Shown here: piece by piece, positions 1-6,829 of the stretch | How the letters are laid out: each line of letters begins with the position of its first letter | How positions within the stretch are numbered: position 1 is the stretch's first letter | DNA from: Microcaldota archaeon | GTDB lineage: Archaea > Micrarchaeota > Micrarchaeia > Micrarchaeales > Micrarchaeaceae | DNA: 7,028 bases | Direction: 5' to 3' | Assembly (NCBI GenBank): GCA_021810685.1 | Contig: JAJZII010000025.1 | Location: forward strand, 1-7,028 | The notes under the pieces: generated by a model | Told to the model about the DNA's origin: nothing | Databases searched by the model: none | What the model saw: only the letters and a program-made list of their open reading frames with translations | Position numbers and translations under genes: made by a program

Positions 1-620
1 ATGTCAGCGCCTCCAAGCTGCGTGTCCCCGGAGGTGCTCTTCACCTCGAAGACGCCCTTGCCGAACTCCATGATGGTCACGTCGAGGGTGCCGCCGCCGA
101 GGTCGTATACCAGAATCTTCATCTCCTTGTCGGCTTTGTCCAGGCCGTAGGCCAGGCACGCCGCGGTGGGTTCGTTGACGAGCCTCACGACGTCAAGGCC
201 TGCTATGGCGCCCGCATCCTTCGTTGCCTGGCGCTGGTTGTCGTTGAAGTATGCAGGCACGGTTATGACGGCCTGCTTTACCTCCTCTCCGAGGTACGAC
301 TCCGCGTCCTTCTTTATTTTCTGGAGCAGCATGGCCGAGAGCTCCTGGGGCTTGTACTCCTTGCCGTATATTTTGTATACGTAGTCGCTACCCATCTTGC
401 GCTTGAAGGCCGTAACTGTTCCGTCAGGGTTCGCGACCGCCTGCCTGCGCGCCGTCTCGCCCAGCAGCCTCTGGCCGTCCTTCGTGAACGCTACGAAGCT
501 GGGAAATGCTTTTCCATACAGCGAAGTACCCTCGCCGCTGGGTATTATCACAGGTCTTCCTCCTTCCAGCACAGCTGCGGCCGAATTCGAAGTTCCCAAG
601 TCTATTCCTATTATCTTCAT
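1..620 (-). CDS. dnaK: Hsp70 chaperone DnaK, N-terminal part (runs off the left edge)
   Basis: ATP-driven cytoplasmic chaperone that binds unfolded protein segments together with GrpE and DnaJ. The 206 visible residues are most of the first half of the actin-like ATPase domain. The phosphate-1 motif IDLGTSNS is at 6-13, [17 protein letters not shown] at 121-137, the interdomain NEPTAA at 149-154, the phosphate-2 motif DLGGGTLDV at 173-181, and GDTQLGGAD ends the visible part. The segment around 74-95 is short, so the roughly 24-residue insert of proteobacterial DnaK is absent, as in Gram-positive and archaeal forms. Residues 31-41 ([11 protein letters not shown]) replace the usual GxRTTPS and recall the Thermoplasma protein from memory. 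The ATG at 620 was chosen because it gives the family-typical start MKIIGIDLG; an in-frame GTG at 629 is possible. It starts 14 nt after the grpE stop. The substrate-binding domain, and perhaps dnaJ, lie outside the window. Confidence 0.97.
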   Translation of the reverse strand, partial: MKIIGIDLGTSNSAAAVLEGGRPVIIPSGEGTSLYGKAFPSFVAFTKDGQRLLGETARRQAVANPDGTVTAFKRKMGSDYVYKIYGKEYKPQELSAMLLQKIKKDAESYLGEEVKQAVITVPAYFNDNQRQATKDAGAIAGLDVVRLVNEPTAACLAYGLDKADKEMKILVYDLGGGTLDVTIMEFGKGVFEVKSTSGDTQLGGAD

Positions 621-634
621 ATCAACCACTTATT

Positions 635-1234
635 TCAGTTTTTAGCATTTTTAGAGTTATCGGCGGCTTCTTCGGCCTCCTTTTCTCCTTTCTTGTCAGT
701 ATTGCTGTCTTCCTTTCCGAGGCCCGCTATTATGACCGACGCAGGCCTTATCAGCAGGTCGTTGAGCATATAGCCCTTCTTCGTCACCTGCAGTATGGTC
801 CCGGGCTTCTTCTCGCTCTTCATAGCCAGAATGGGCTCATGCACGTATGGGTCGTACATGCCGTCCGCCTTGACCTCCTTCATACCCAATGCGCTGAGCG
901 CATCGACCATGTTGGAGAATATCATCTCCACGCCCTTCGCAAGCGCAGGATCTGCCTTGGCCATCGACAGCATCGCGAGCTCAAATTCGTCGAGAATGGG
1001 CAGCATGCCCTTCACCGCTTCGGCCTTGCCCATGTTCCTGGCATTCTCGACGTCGCCCTTGGTGCGCTTCTTGTAGTTGTCGAACTCCGCAGCTATGCGC
1101 AGCATCTGCTCCTTCAGCTCGTCATACTCTCTCTTAGGCACCTGTGCCACGGCTTCGGGCTGCGCCGCGGTTCCTTTGCCTGGCACTTCTACACTGCCGT
1201 TATCGAGTTCGCCATTGCTCTCCTTATCTGCCAT
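635..1234 (-). CDS. grpE: GrpE, nucleotide-exchange factor of DnaK
   Basis: Homodimeric cochaperone that releases ADP from DnaK. The 199-residue product has a polar, low-complexity N terminus (1-32). A long coiled-coil region (33-90) follows, with AEFDNYKKR at 49-57 and LPILDEFELA at 78-87. The C-terminal beta domain has GMYDPYVHEPI at 125-135 and KKGYMLNDLLIRPASVIIA at 152-170, matching the family's LDPxxHxA and KGYxLxxRxxRPAxVxVA patterns. Residues 171-199 form a polar Lys/Glu-rich tail. The reading frame is open further upstream to an ATG at 1324, but that start would overlap the upstream gene by 80 nt. The ATG at 1234 follows GGGTGA (1244-1239) by 4 nt, and the SD begins directly after the regulator's TAA. 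It lies between the regulator and dnaK in one operon. Length and motifs are normal for the family. Confidence 0.95.
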   Translation of the reverse strand: MADKESNGELDNGSVEVPGKGTAAQPEAVAQVPKREYDELKEQMLRIAAEFDNYKKRTKGDVENARNMGKAEAVKGMLPILDEFELAMLSMAKADPALAKGVEMIFSNMVDALSALGMKEVKADGMYDPYVHEPILAMKSEKKPGTILQVTKKGYMLNDLLIRPASVIIAGLGKEDSNTDKKGEKEAEEAADNSKNAKN

Positions 1235-1244
1235 GATTTCACCC

Positions 1245-1676
1245 TTATCTTTTTTTGGGCGCTTTTGTGCGCCTTGACTTGGCCCCCTGCTGAAGCATGA
1301 GCCTATCGAATTCCTGGGCCACATTCAGCATGCGGTTCATTTCCCTGTCCAAATCATATTCAAGCTCTTCGACCATCCTGGCCATGTTGGTGGCGCGCAG
1401 GTAGTAGCGCCTGCCCTTCTTCGTTATCAGACCCATGTCTATGAGCCTGTTAAGGTGGTATATGACCGTGCTGCGCGCCAGCCCCTGCCTTAGCGTTATG
1501 TCGGAGCTCGATATGCCGCTGTTGGTCTGCGCTGCATAAGCGAAGGCGCGGAAGATGCGCTCCTCCACGTCAGAGTCGCTGCCCGCTGCTATGCCAAGAA
1601 CCTCGCAGAACCACTTTATTATGTCGTCGGGCTTCTTGGCGGCAGGCATCTCCACGGTGCGTATGATGATCCTCAT
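1245..1676 (-). CDS. Winged helix-turn-helix regulator, first gene of the grpE-dnaK operon
   Basis: Predicted DNA-binding protein of 143 residues; I do not recognise a named family. A winged-helix domain spans about 36-94: first helix VEERIFRAFAYAA, then GISSSDITLRQG, a recognition helix ARSTVIYHLNRLIDMG (67-82) and a wing LITKKGRRYYLR (83-94). This is the ArsR/TrmB-like layout. Residues 96-130 form a long charged helix with heptad-like hydrophobics, probably for dimerization, followed by a basic tail RRTKAPKKR. The ATG at 1676 is the first possible start, since an in-frame stop at 1718-1716 lies upstream without an intervening start codon. It sits about 28 nt from a TATA box, so the mRNA is probably leaderless. 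ATG 1649 is an alternative start. By position it may control its own operon, as HrcA does in bacteria or Phr in Pyrococcus, but it is not recognisably HrcA. Regulatory target and direction (repressor or activator) are inferred from context only. Confidence 0.85.
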   Translation of the reverse strand: MRIIIRTVEMPAAKKPDDIIKWFCEVLGIAAGSDSDVEERIFRAFAYAAQTNSGISSSDITLRQGLARSTVIYHLNRLIDMGLITKKGRRYYLRATNMARMVEELEYDLDREMNRMLNVAQEFDRLMLQQGAKSRRTKAPKKR

Positions 1677-1700
1677 GCAAGCCCTACTTATAGTGGAATA

Positions 1701-1708
1701 TATATAAA
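1701..1708 (-). promoter_or_regulatory. TATA box of the regulator-grpE-dnaK operon
   Basis: The minus strand reads TTTATATA, preceded by purine-rich AGAAAGTTA as a plausible TFB recognition element. The box centre is about 28 nt from the ATG at 1676. Archaeal initiation usually occurs about 26 nt from the box centre, which puts the start near 1678-1679 and predicts an almost leaderless mRNA. No SD is seen before 1676, in agreement. Confidence 0.7.
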
Positions 1709-1709
1709 T

Positions 1710-1756
1710 AACTTTCTATTTAAGCAATCTTTTATACTAAATGTCAACTTTCTATT
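1710..1756. repeat. 11-bp direct repeat AACTTTCTATT (two copies)
   Basis: Copies lie at 1710-1720 and 1746-1756, offset by 36 bp. The right copy forms the spacer and inner arm bases of the 1739-1763 inverted repeat. The left copy covers the presumed TFB element just upstream of the TTTATATA box. A protein binding both copies could block or assist assembly of the transcription complex. Confidence 0.6.
1729..1737. promoter_or_regulatory. Second TATA-like element, readable in both directions
   Basis: The minus strand reads TATAAAAG (1736-1729) and the plus strand TTTTATA (1730-1736). Leftward use would give a leader of about 30 nt for the regulator gene. Rightward use would start RNA near 1760 and give the pilin operon a leader of about 120 nt containing the hairpins below. 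Either use is unproven; the element directly abuts the 1739-1763 inverted repeat. Confidence 0.4.
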
Positions 1757-1763
1757 GACATTT
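1739..1763. promoter_or_regulatory. Perfect 9-bp-arm inverted repeat, candidate operator
   Basis: AAATGTCAA (1739-1747) and TTGACATTT (1755-1763) are exact reverse complements separated by 7 nt (CTTTCTA). This size and symmetry suit a dimeric winged-helix protein. It lies about 60 nt upstream of the regulator gene's start and next to a TATA-like element. Binding by the neighbouring regulator is my inference. Confidence 0.6.
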
Positions 1764-1765
1764 GT

Positions 1766-1825
1766 GGCATGGTTTGCGATGCATCCCTCTCTGCGCCGTT
1801 TGACGGCGCAGCCGCAACCATAACC
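1766..1825. other. Compound hairpin with potential to act in DNA or RNA
   Basis: The inner stem pairs CTGCGCCGT (1791-1799) with ACGGCGCAG (1803-1811) around a TTG loop. The outer stem pairs ATGGTT-T-GCG (1769-1778, one bulged T) with CGCAACCAT (1813-1821), and GG (1766-1767) can pair with CC (1824-1825). A 12-nt bulge (1779-1790) lies on the 5' side. There is no T-run after it on the plus strand, so it is not a standard terminator. It could be part of a structured leader of the pilin operon or a small RNA. Confidence 0.5.
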
Positions 1826-1835
1826 TCCTGTTATG
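1819..1835. repeat. 6-bp inverted repeat enclosing CTCCT
   Basis: CATAAC (1819-1824) pairs with GTTATG (1830-1835) around CTCCT. It shares bases 1819-1825 with the outer stem of the compound hairpin, so the two structures are mutually exclusive, which would be needed for a switch-like leader. It may also be chance. Confidence 0.35.
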
Positions 1836-1845
1836 AGTTTTAACG

Positions 1846-1853
1846 TATTTATT
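1846..1853 (+). promoter_or_regulatory. Possible TATA box of the pilin/LamG operon
   Basis: TATTTATT lies about 33 nt before the ATG at 1883, which would place transcription start near 1875 and leave a leader of only a few bases. It is less TATA-like than the element for the opposite operon. No good SD precedes 1883, which fits a short leader. Confidence 0.45.
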
Positions 1854-1869
1854 GCTTGCCATAGCAATA
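1850..1869. promoter_or_regulatory. 7-bp-arm inverted repeat over the pilin operon promoter
   Basis: TATTGCT (1850-1856) and AGCAATA (1863-1869) are exact reverse complements with a 6-nt spacer. They overlap the end of the possible TATA box and the region before the presumed start site, where a repressor would act. It could equally be a small hairpin in a longer leader RNA. Confidence 0.45.
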
Positions 1870-1882
1870 TCAGATTGATAAG

Positions 1883-4660
1883 ATGGATGGGAGCCAGCTC
1901 AAACGCAGCAGAGCCCAGATAGCGGTAGAGTTTGTCATAGTCTACTCGCTGGTGCTGCTCATCTTCATAATACTCTTCGGCGTGGTGGTAGGTCAGAGGG
2001 CTTCGACGCTGAGCGCGCAGCAGTATTCCTCGATGCAGCTCGTCACCCAGGACATCTCCGCTTATATAGATCAGGCACTTATAGCGGGCAGCGGCTACAA
2101 CGCCACGCTCGCCATACCTGCTTCGAGCAACCTGCAGCCGTACAACCTCTTCGTAAGCTCGGCAGGGGCGGTCATAGCCAATGAGACGCTCGGCAAGACC
2201 AACATACGCGCCACGGCATACAGCTCCGCGAGGAGCATAGTCATCAACGGCACGCAGGCTTCTTCGTACAACGGCACGATCCTCTACAACGTGCCCACGT
2301 ACAGCGGCACAATAAGCGTGTCAAACGTCGGCGGAACCGTCTACATCGATGTGCCCACTGCGGGGCTCGCTACATACGCGCAGAGCGTCTCTGCGCATGG
2401 CGCAGGGAACACGGAGGCGTTCAACTTCAAAAACACGTCGGTAGACGGCATAACGGTGCCTCAGTCAGCTTCCCTGGACAAGGCATGGAGCGGCAGCTCG
2501 TGGACCATAAACACCTGGTTCATGGACACGCATCCTCCCCAGACTGACACCAGCAGGGAGCTCATAATAGAAAGCACGGGCTGCATATCTGGAATGGCGT
2601 TGGCAAATACAAGCGCCACGCACTACAGCTTAGGTACGTACCAGTGGTACAGTTCAGGGGGGGCGTGCACAAACGCTGGATCTATGAGTGTCATGAGCGG
2701 CGTCATACCTTATAATACGTGGGTCATGGGCACGTCTGTGTTCAGCTACAACGGCGCAGGCGGAGGCTACGTCGAGATATGCGTGGATGCGCGGTGCGCA
2801 AACGTGCCGTGGAGCAGCAGCAGCCCGTCAAACTACTCGAAGTATGGTTATGATTTTCAGATAAACAGCAATAACTGTCACTTATGCGGCGGCTGGCAGA
2901 TAGGGGGTGAGCTGACGAACGTTCAGATGTATAGCTCGGCACTGACCCAGAACCAGATAACGCAGCTCTATGAGAAGGGCATGACAGCCGCACCGGTCAA
3001 CAGGTCCAGCATAGAAGGATGGTGGCCTCTTGACGGCAATACGAATGACTACAGCGGCAACGGCAACAACGGTGTTCAGGGGTACACGCTGAATTACAGC
3101 AACGTTGCGCAGGTGAACGTACATCTTTCCAGCGGCGGAGGTGCAGGCAGCCCCGGCACGATTGTAGGAGCGGCGTCAAGTACGGGAAATGCAAGCGTAA
3201 CTGGCAAAACGTTCCAGGTATCGCCGATCACTGGCGGGAGCGGGAACGCTACGGTATTTGTGACCTCGAACTCCACGGCTGGCAAGGTAAACGTGACAAT
3301 CAACGCCTTCAATTATAACACCAGCCTGCAGTCGCACCTTGTGGGCTGGTGGCCGCTCGACGAGGGTTATGGCAGCACTGTGCATGACATGAGCGGAAAC
3401 GGAAACGACGGCACCTTTTATAACTCGTCGTGGGGGCAGTTCGCAGGCTCCTCTGCCTTCCAGGCAGGCATATTCAACGGCCAAGGCTCCGGCACGACGG
3501 GATATGGAGGCAGTTACATCAACAGCAGCTCGAGCTCGGTACTCAAGCCCGTCCATATGACCGTGAGCGCGTGGGTAAAACCGTACTCTTCAACGGCTTC
3601 GATGGCCGTCGCCGGCATCGGCGCCATAACAAACGCAGGGTCCTACTATATGTCGACGAAAAGCGATGGTTCTGGATCGATAGGTTTCGGGACGTACAAC
3701 GGAATCTCTTCGGTATATGCAGCAAGCGCGCCTCTCACGCTCAACGCCTGGCACTACGTGGTCGGAACGTACAACGGCACAAACGCATCGATATACGTCG
3801 ACGGAAAGCTCAGCGACTCGGTCCCCGACAGCCAGCTCGTATACTACCTTGCGTCCGCGCCGTTCAGGATCGGCAATCTCCTGGGCTATGCAGACTGGAA
3901 CGGCATAATATCGAACGTGCAGGTCTACAACACGGGCCTCGGCGCGCAACAGATAGCCCAGCAGTATAAGAAAGGTATAACGGCGACGCCGTTGAGCGGT
4001 TCAGGCCTGGTCGGGTGGTGGCCTCTTGACGGGAACACCAAAGACTTTTCCGTTTACGCAGACGACGGCATACCTGTCAATGTGACGTTCGGCAACATGC
4101 AGTATGCAGGCATGCCCTCAGGTTTGGCACGGAGCGTGTCTAACTTCAACGGTTTGAACAACTACATCGACATTGGGAATCCTTCAGATCTGCAATTCGG
4201 TAGCGGCAGCAAAATTACAGTTTCGGCTTGGATTAAAATACGAAACTGCACCCATGACGCAATCGTCGGCCACGGATTAGATAGCTACACATTTTATGCT
4301 GCACCATATGGCGCTGCCTGCAATCTAGAATGGGCCGAATCGTCTGTTGCAAATATAGGTCCTGGCCCGTCAATACCGGAAAACAGATGGCTAAACGTAG
4401 TTGCAGTTAACTATGTCGGGTCTAATGTTACCTTATACGTAAACGGTGTGGAATACGGCCCCTATCCTTTCTCAAACACATATGCGTATACTGAAAATCT
4501 TAGGATAGGCAGCTCGAAATCAGACATTAATGGATATATATTCAACGGTTCGATTGCAAATGTCCAGCTGTATAACACTGCACTTACTCCACAGCAGGTT
4601 CGGCAGCTGTATGCGCAGGGCCTGCCGCTATACTCGAGGGTGAACGTTTCATTGAGCTGA
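1883..4660 (+). CDS. Giant pilin-like LamG-repeat surface protein
   Basis: Predicted surface adhesin or filament subunit of 925 residues. The N terminus is a classical archaeal class III signal: basic QLKRSRA, probable cleavage A11/Q12, Glu16 at mature position +5, and a hydrophobic helix at 17-36. Three concanavalin A-like LamG modules follow (about 165-372, 488-705 and 711-910), each closing with NVQ(M/V/L)Y and Q(I/V)xQ(L/Q)Y at 346, 678 and 893. GWWPLD motifs stand at 379, 488 and 711. Residues 400-480 are a Ser/Thr/Gly/Val-rich linker. More than 20 Asn-X-Ser/Thr sequons suggest heavy glycosylation, and several Cys (such as CHLC near 331) may form disulfides. An in-frame stop at 1862 leaves ATG 1883 as the only start. 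It is unusually large for a pilin, so it may be an anchored adhesin or a filament tip. The third module is AT-rich. No catalytic residues are recognised, and the ligand is unknown. Confidence 0.9.
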   Translation: MDGSQLKRSRAQIAVEFVIVYSLVLLIFIILFGVVVGQRASTLSAQQYSSMQLVTQDISAYIDQALIAGSGYNATLAIPASSNLQPYNLFVSSAGAVIANETLGKTNIRATAYSSARSIVINGTQASSYNGTILYNVPTYSGTISVSNVGGTVYIDVPTAGLATYAQSVSAHGAGNTEAFNFKNTSVDGITVPQSASLDKAWSGSSWTINTWFMDTHPPQTDTSRELIIESTGCISGMALANTSATHYSLGTYQWYSSGGACTNAGSMSVMSGVIPYNTWVMGTSVFSYNGAGGGYVEICVDARCANVPWSSSSPSNYSKYGYDFQINSNNCHLCGGWQIGGELTNVQMYSSALTQNQITQLYEKGMTAAPVNRSSIEGWWPLDGNTNDYSGNGNNGVQGYTLNYSNVAQVNVHLSSGGGAGSPGTIVGAASSTGNASVTGKTFQVSPITGGSGNATVFVTSNSTAGKVNVTINAFNYNTSLQSHLVGWWPLDEGYGSTVHDMSGNGNDGTFYNSSWGQFAGSSAFQAGIFNGQGSGTTGYGGSYINSSSSSVLKPVHMTVSAWVKPYSSTASMAVAGIGAITNAGSYYMSTKSDGSGSIGFGTYNGISSVYAASAPLTLNAWHYVVGTYNGTNASIYVDGKLSDSVPDSQLVYYLASAPFRIGNLLGYADWNGIISNVQVYNTGLGAQQIAQQYKKGITATPLSGSGLVGWWPLDGNTKDFSVYADDGIPVNVTFGNMQYAGMPSGLARSVSNFNGLNNYIDIGNPSDLQFGSGSKITVSAWIKIRNCTHDAIVGHGLDSYTFYAAPYGAACNLEWAESSVANIGPGPSIPENRWLNVVAVNYVGSNVTLYVNGVEYGPYPFSNTYAYTENLRIGSSKSDINGYIFNGSIANVQLYNTALTPQQVRQLYAQGLPLYSRVNVSLS

Positions 4661-6829
4661 TACGATGGTGAGCATGAGAGCGCAGTTCTGGAGCTTCGAC
4701 ATCATATTCGCGATAGTCATCTTCAGCGTGGCGCTCACTCTGCTCGTGTACACGTGGTATAACGTCAATAGCCAGCTCTCGCTCGTGTACGGCAACGGCG
4801 GCACGATCATGCAGCTGGAGCTGCAAAGCCTGTCGCGCAGCATACTCAGCCAGGGTTCTCCAAGCTATTGGAACAGCATGGTCAACACCGCCAATTCCAG
4901 CACATGGAGCGGCATAAGCGTGGGCCTAGCCTCCGGGCCGCACACGACAGAGCTCTCGCAGGGCAAGCTTTACACGCTGATGGCCATGGCAAGCAACAGC
5001 ACAGGCTACCAGAACACGAAAGAGGTGCTCGGCGTCGGCTATGACTATTTCATAACCATAAGGGGCGGAGGGCTCAACGTGAGCATAGGCGAGAACCCGG
5101 CGACGCATGGGGCGCTGACAACGTACGTGAACAGCGAGCAAGCATTCATAGGCAGCACTCCTGTAAGCGTTGAGGTCGAGGTCTGGACCAACCAGCCGTT
5201 CGGGGTGGAATGATGGCGCACAAAGGTTTCATATTCACGCTCGATGCGGTCTTCTCGCTGATAGTGGCAAGTGCTGCGATGTCGATACTGCTTTACATGA
5301 ACTTCGCCACGCCGTCATACCAGGCGCAGCAGAACCAGGCGATGAACCTGCTCCAGAACATGCTGCGCACGACCGTAGGCCAGATATCGCAAGGGCAGAG
5401 TCTGCAGACCTCAGCGTCGGGCTACAACCCGATCGCGCCTTTCGGGTACGCTAACTTCCTGCAGAGCCCTGCGGGTTATATACAGGCAGTCGCTCCGACA
5501 CAGTACGTTAACAGCATAACAGTCTCGTTCTGGATAGACCCAATGAACAACAGCTACTGGGGTAATCCAGGCAATTACTGGCAGCAGGCAGTCATGGCGG
5601 AGAGTGGCATCAGCTATTACTTTTACATAGAGGCAGGATACAGTCCGCCCGTCGAGTCGTGGAGTATAAAAAACATCGGAGGCACCAACTACCGCAACTT
5701 TCCGGGAACGCACCTGATTCCTGACCGGTGGCAGCAGTTTGTCGGAACATACAACGGCAGCGACCTTGTCGTATACTTGGACGGCAGCCAAATAGGCAGC
5801 CCGTTTGCTGCCACAGGAACGATAGCGTATAATGGAACTCAGATAAGCGGAACAGACGCAGTTTCAATCGGTGGTGGCGCGAACCCAATATCGGGCGGCA
5901 TGGCTGACGTTCAGGTGTATGCAAATGCCCTTACGCCTTCGGCGGTCAGCACGCTCTACAACGAAGGCATGGGTGGAGCTCCGGTAAAAAGTTATAGCCT
6001 GCTCGGATGGTGGCCGCTCAACGGGAACGCGGCGGACTACGCCGGCAGCACCAATGGCAATGCTAAGTACACGACCTTTGTACGGTCAACGACAACGCAG
6101 CTGTGGGGCTACAACGCCACGGCAAACGAGAGCGTGCTGCACATGCTCTCAGAGCTCTACCTGAACGGGCAGGCGGCCGAGGCCAACCTTCTGCTGAAGA
6201 GCCTGTACAACGCCACCAACACGGCCATATTCCTTGACAACGAGTACGCATCGGCTATGAACATCTCGTACTTCGACGGCATCAGCGCGTACGTCCAGGC
6301 AAACAGCACAGCGAGCCTGAACCTCGGCTCGAAATTCACCTTCTCGGCATGGATAAACCCAGAGAGCCTGGCCAACTGCGGCACCACCAGCAGTGTGGAC
6401 TGCATAATACTCAACAAGGAGAATTCATATGAATGGGGGCTTGCTTCGAACGGCCAGCTCTGCTGGGCGATAAGTACTTCGGTACCTGGATGGACCTGGA
6501 TCTGCCCGCAGATATATGTTTCGGCAGGCAAGTGGAGCCATGTGGCGCTGACCTACAACGGCAGTGCTGTGACTGAATACTTAGACGGCGCCAACGCGAC
6601 CCCATACACGGCCAGCGGCGCTATAGCCAGTCAAACTACCGCCTTGAGGATAGGCGCGCGCGGAGCGCCTGGCGCTGCAGGTTCGTTCTTCCTTGGTGAC
6701 ATAGCTGACGTACAGATGTACAACACGTCATTGTCACACGCGCAGGTTGGGACGCTCTATTATGACGGAGTGGCCGGTCTTCCCGTCGAAAACTCCGGCT
6801 TAGTAGGCTGGTGGCCTCTTGACGGCAAT
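3020..6829 (+). repeat. Dispersed GWWPLDG-coding repeat, copies in two genes
   Basis: The 17-mer TGGTGGCCTCTTGACGG occurs at 3020-3036, 4016-4032 and 6809-6825. Copies one and three are identical over 21 nt (3020-3040 and 6809-6829). More diverged copies code for GWWPLD at 3344-3361 and GWWPLN at 6005-6022. The identical codon choices suggest recent duplication or gene conversion between modules in the two LamG genes. Confidence 0.7.
4665..5213 (+). CDS. Small pilin-like membrane/surface protein
   Basis: Predicted minor pilin or pseudopilin of 182 residues. The N terminus MVSMRAQFWSFD leads into a hydrophobic helix (13-31). Arg5-Ala6/Gln7 could be a prepilin peptidase site, but the acidic residue is Asp at +6 instead of Glu at +5. 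The rest (35-182) is a polar extracellular domain with three sequons and a conserved-looking stretch, KEVLGVGYDYFITIRGGG (about 117-134), that recalls archaeal pilin-like proteins. ATG 4665 follows GAGCTGAT (4654-4661), one mismatch from an ideal SD, which supports this start; ATG 4674 is the alternative. It starts 4 nt after the LamG gene and its TGA overlaps the next start by 4 nt, so the products are probably made together and may join one filament or anchor complex. I do not recognise a named family. Confidence 0.85.
   Translation: MVSMRAQFWSFDIIFAIVIFSVALTLLVYTWYNVNSQLSLVYGNGGTIMQLELQSLSRSILSQGSPSYWNSMVNTANSSTWSGISVGLASGPHTTELSQGKLYTLMAMASNSTGYQNTKEVLGVGYDYFITIRGGGLNVSIGENPATHGALTTYVNSEQAFIGSTPVSVEVEVWTNQPFGVE

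Larger units (their letters stand above)
1677..1882. promoter_or_regulatory. Divergent intergenic regulatory region
   Basis: These 206 bases separate the chaperone operon from the pilin/LamG operon. I see no convincing gene. The left half (1690-1763) is very AT-rich and holds TATA-like elements plus repeats. The right half (1766-1835) is GC-rich and can fold strongly. Individual elements are listed separately. Any regulator binding here could affect both operons. Confidence 0.85.

Noticed and set aside
506..1300. 264-residue open frame on the plus strand across grpE and the regulator
   Set aside because: It lies antisense to two genes with clear motifs, its product is His/Leu/Arg-rich with no recognisable domain, and it has no good ribosome site.
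1235..1324. Upstream ATG at 1324 as the grpE start
   Set aside because: The extra 30 residues overlap the regulator gene and do not look like GrpE, whereas ATG 1234 has GGGTGA 4 nt before it.
1791..1811. 9-bp GC-rich hairpin as a transcription terminator
   Set aside because: No T-run follows on either strand, and no gene ends nearby; both flanking operons point away from it.
1744..1821. 25-codon minus-strand frame starting 2 nt after AGGAGG, upstream of the regulator
   Set aside because: The SD is too close to the ATG, the frame lies upstream of the likely promoters, and its bases are explained by the hairpins. Kept only as a curiosity.
2814..2824. AGC triplet run as a microsatellite
   Set aside because: Only about four AGC units, coding for Ser in a Ser-rich stretch; too short to be notable.
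3176..3949. Several 119-126-residue minus-strand frames and a 179-residue plus frame inside the large LamG gene
   Set aside because: Their products lack domains and the in-frame LamG protein has continuous repeats; they are shadows of a G+C-rich gene.
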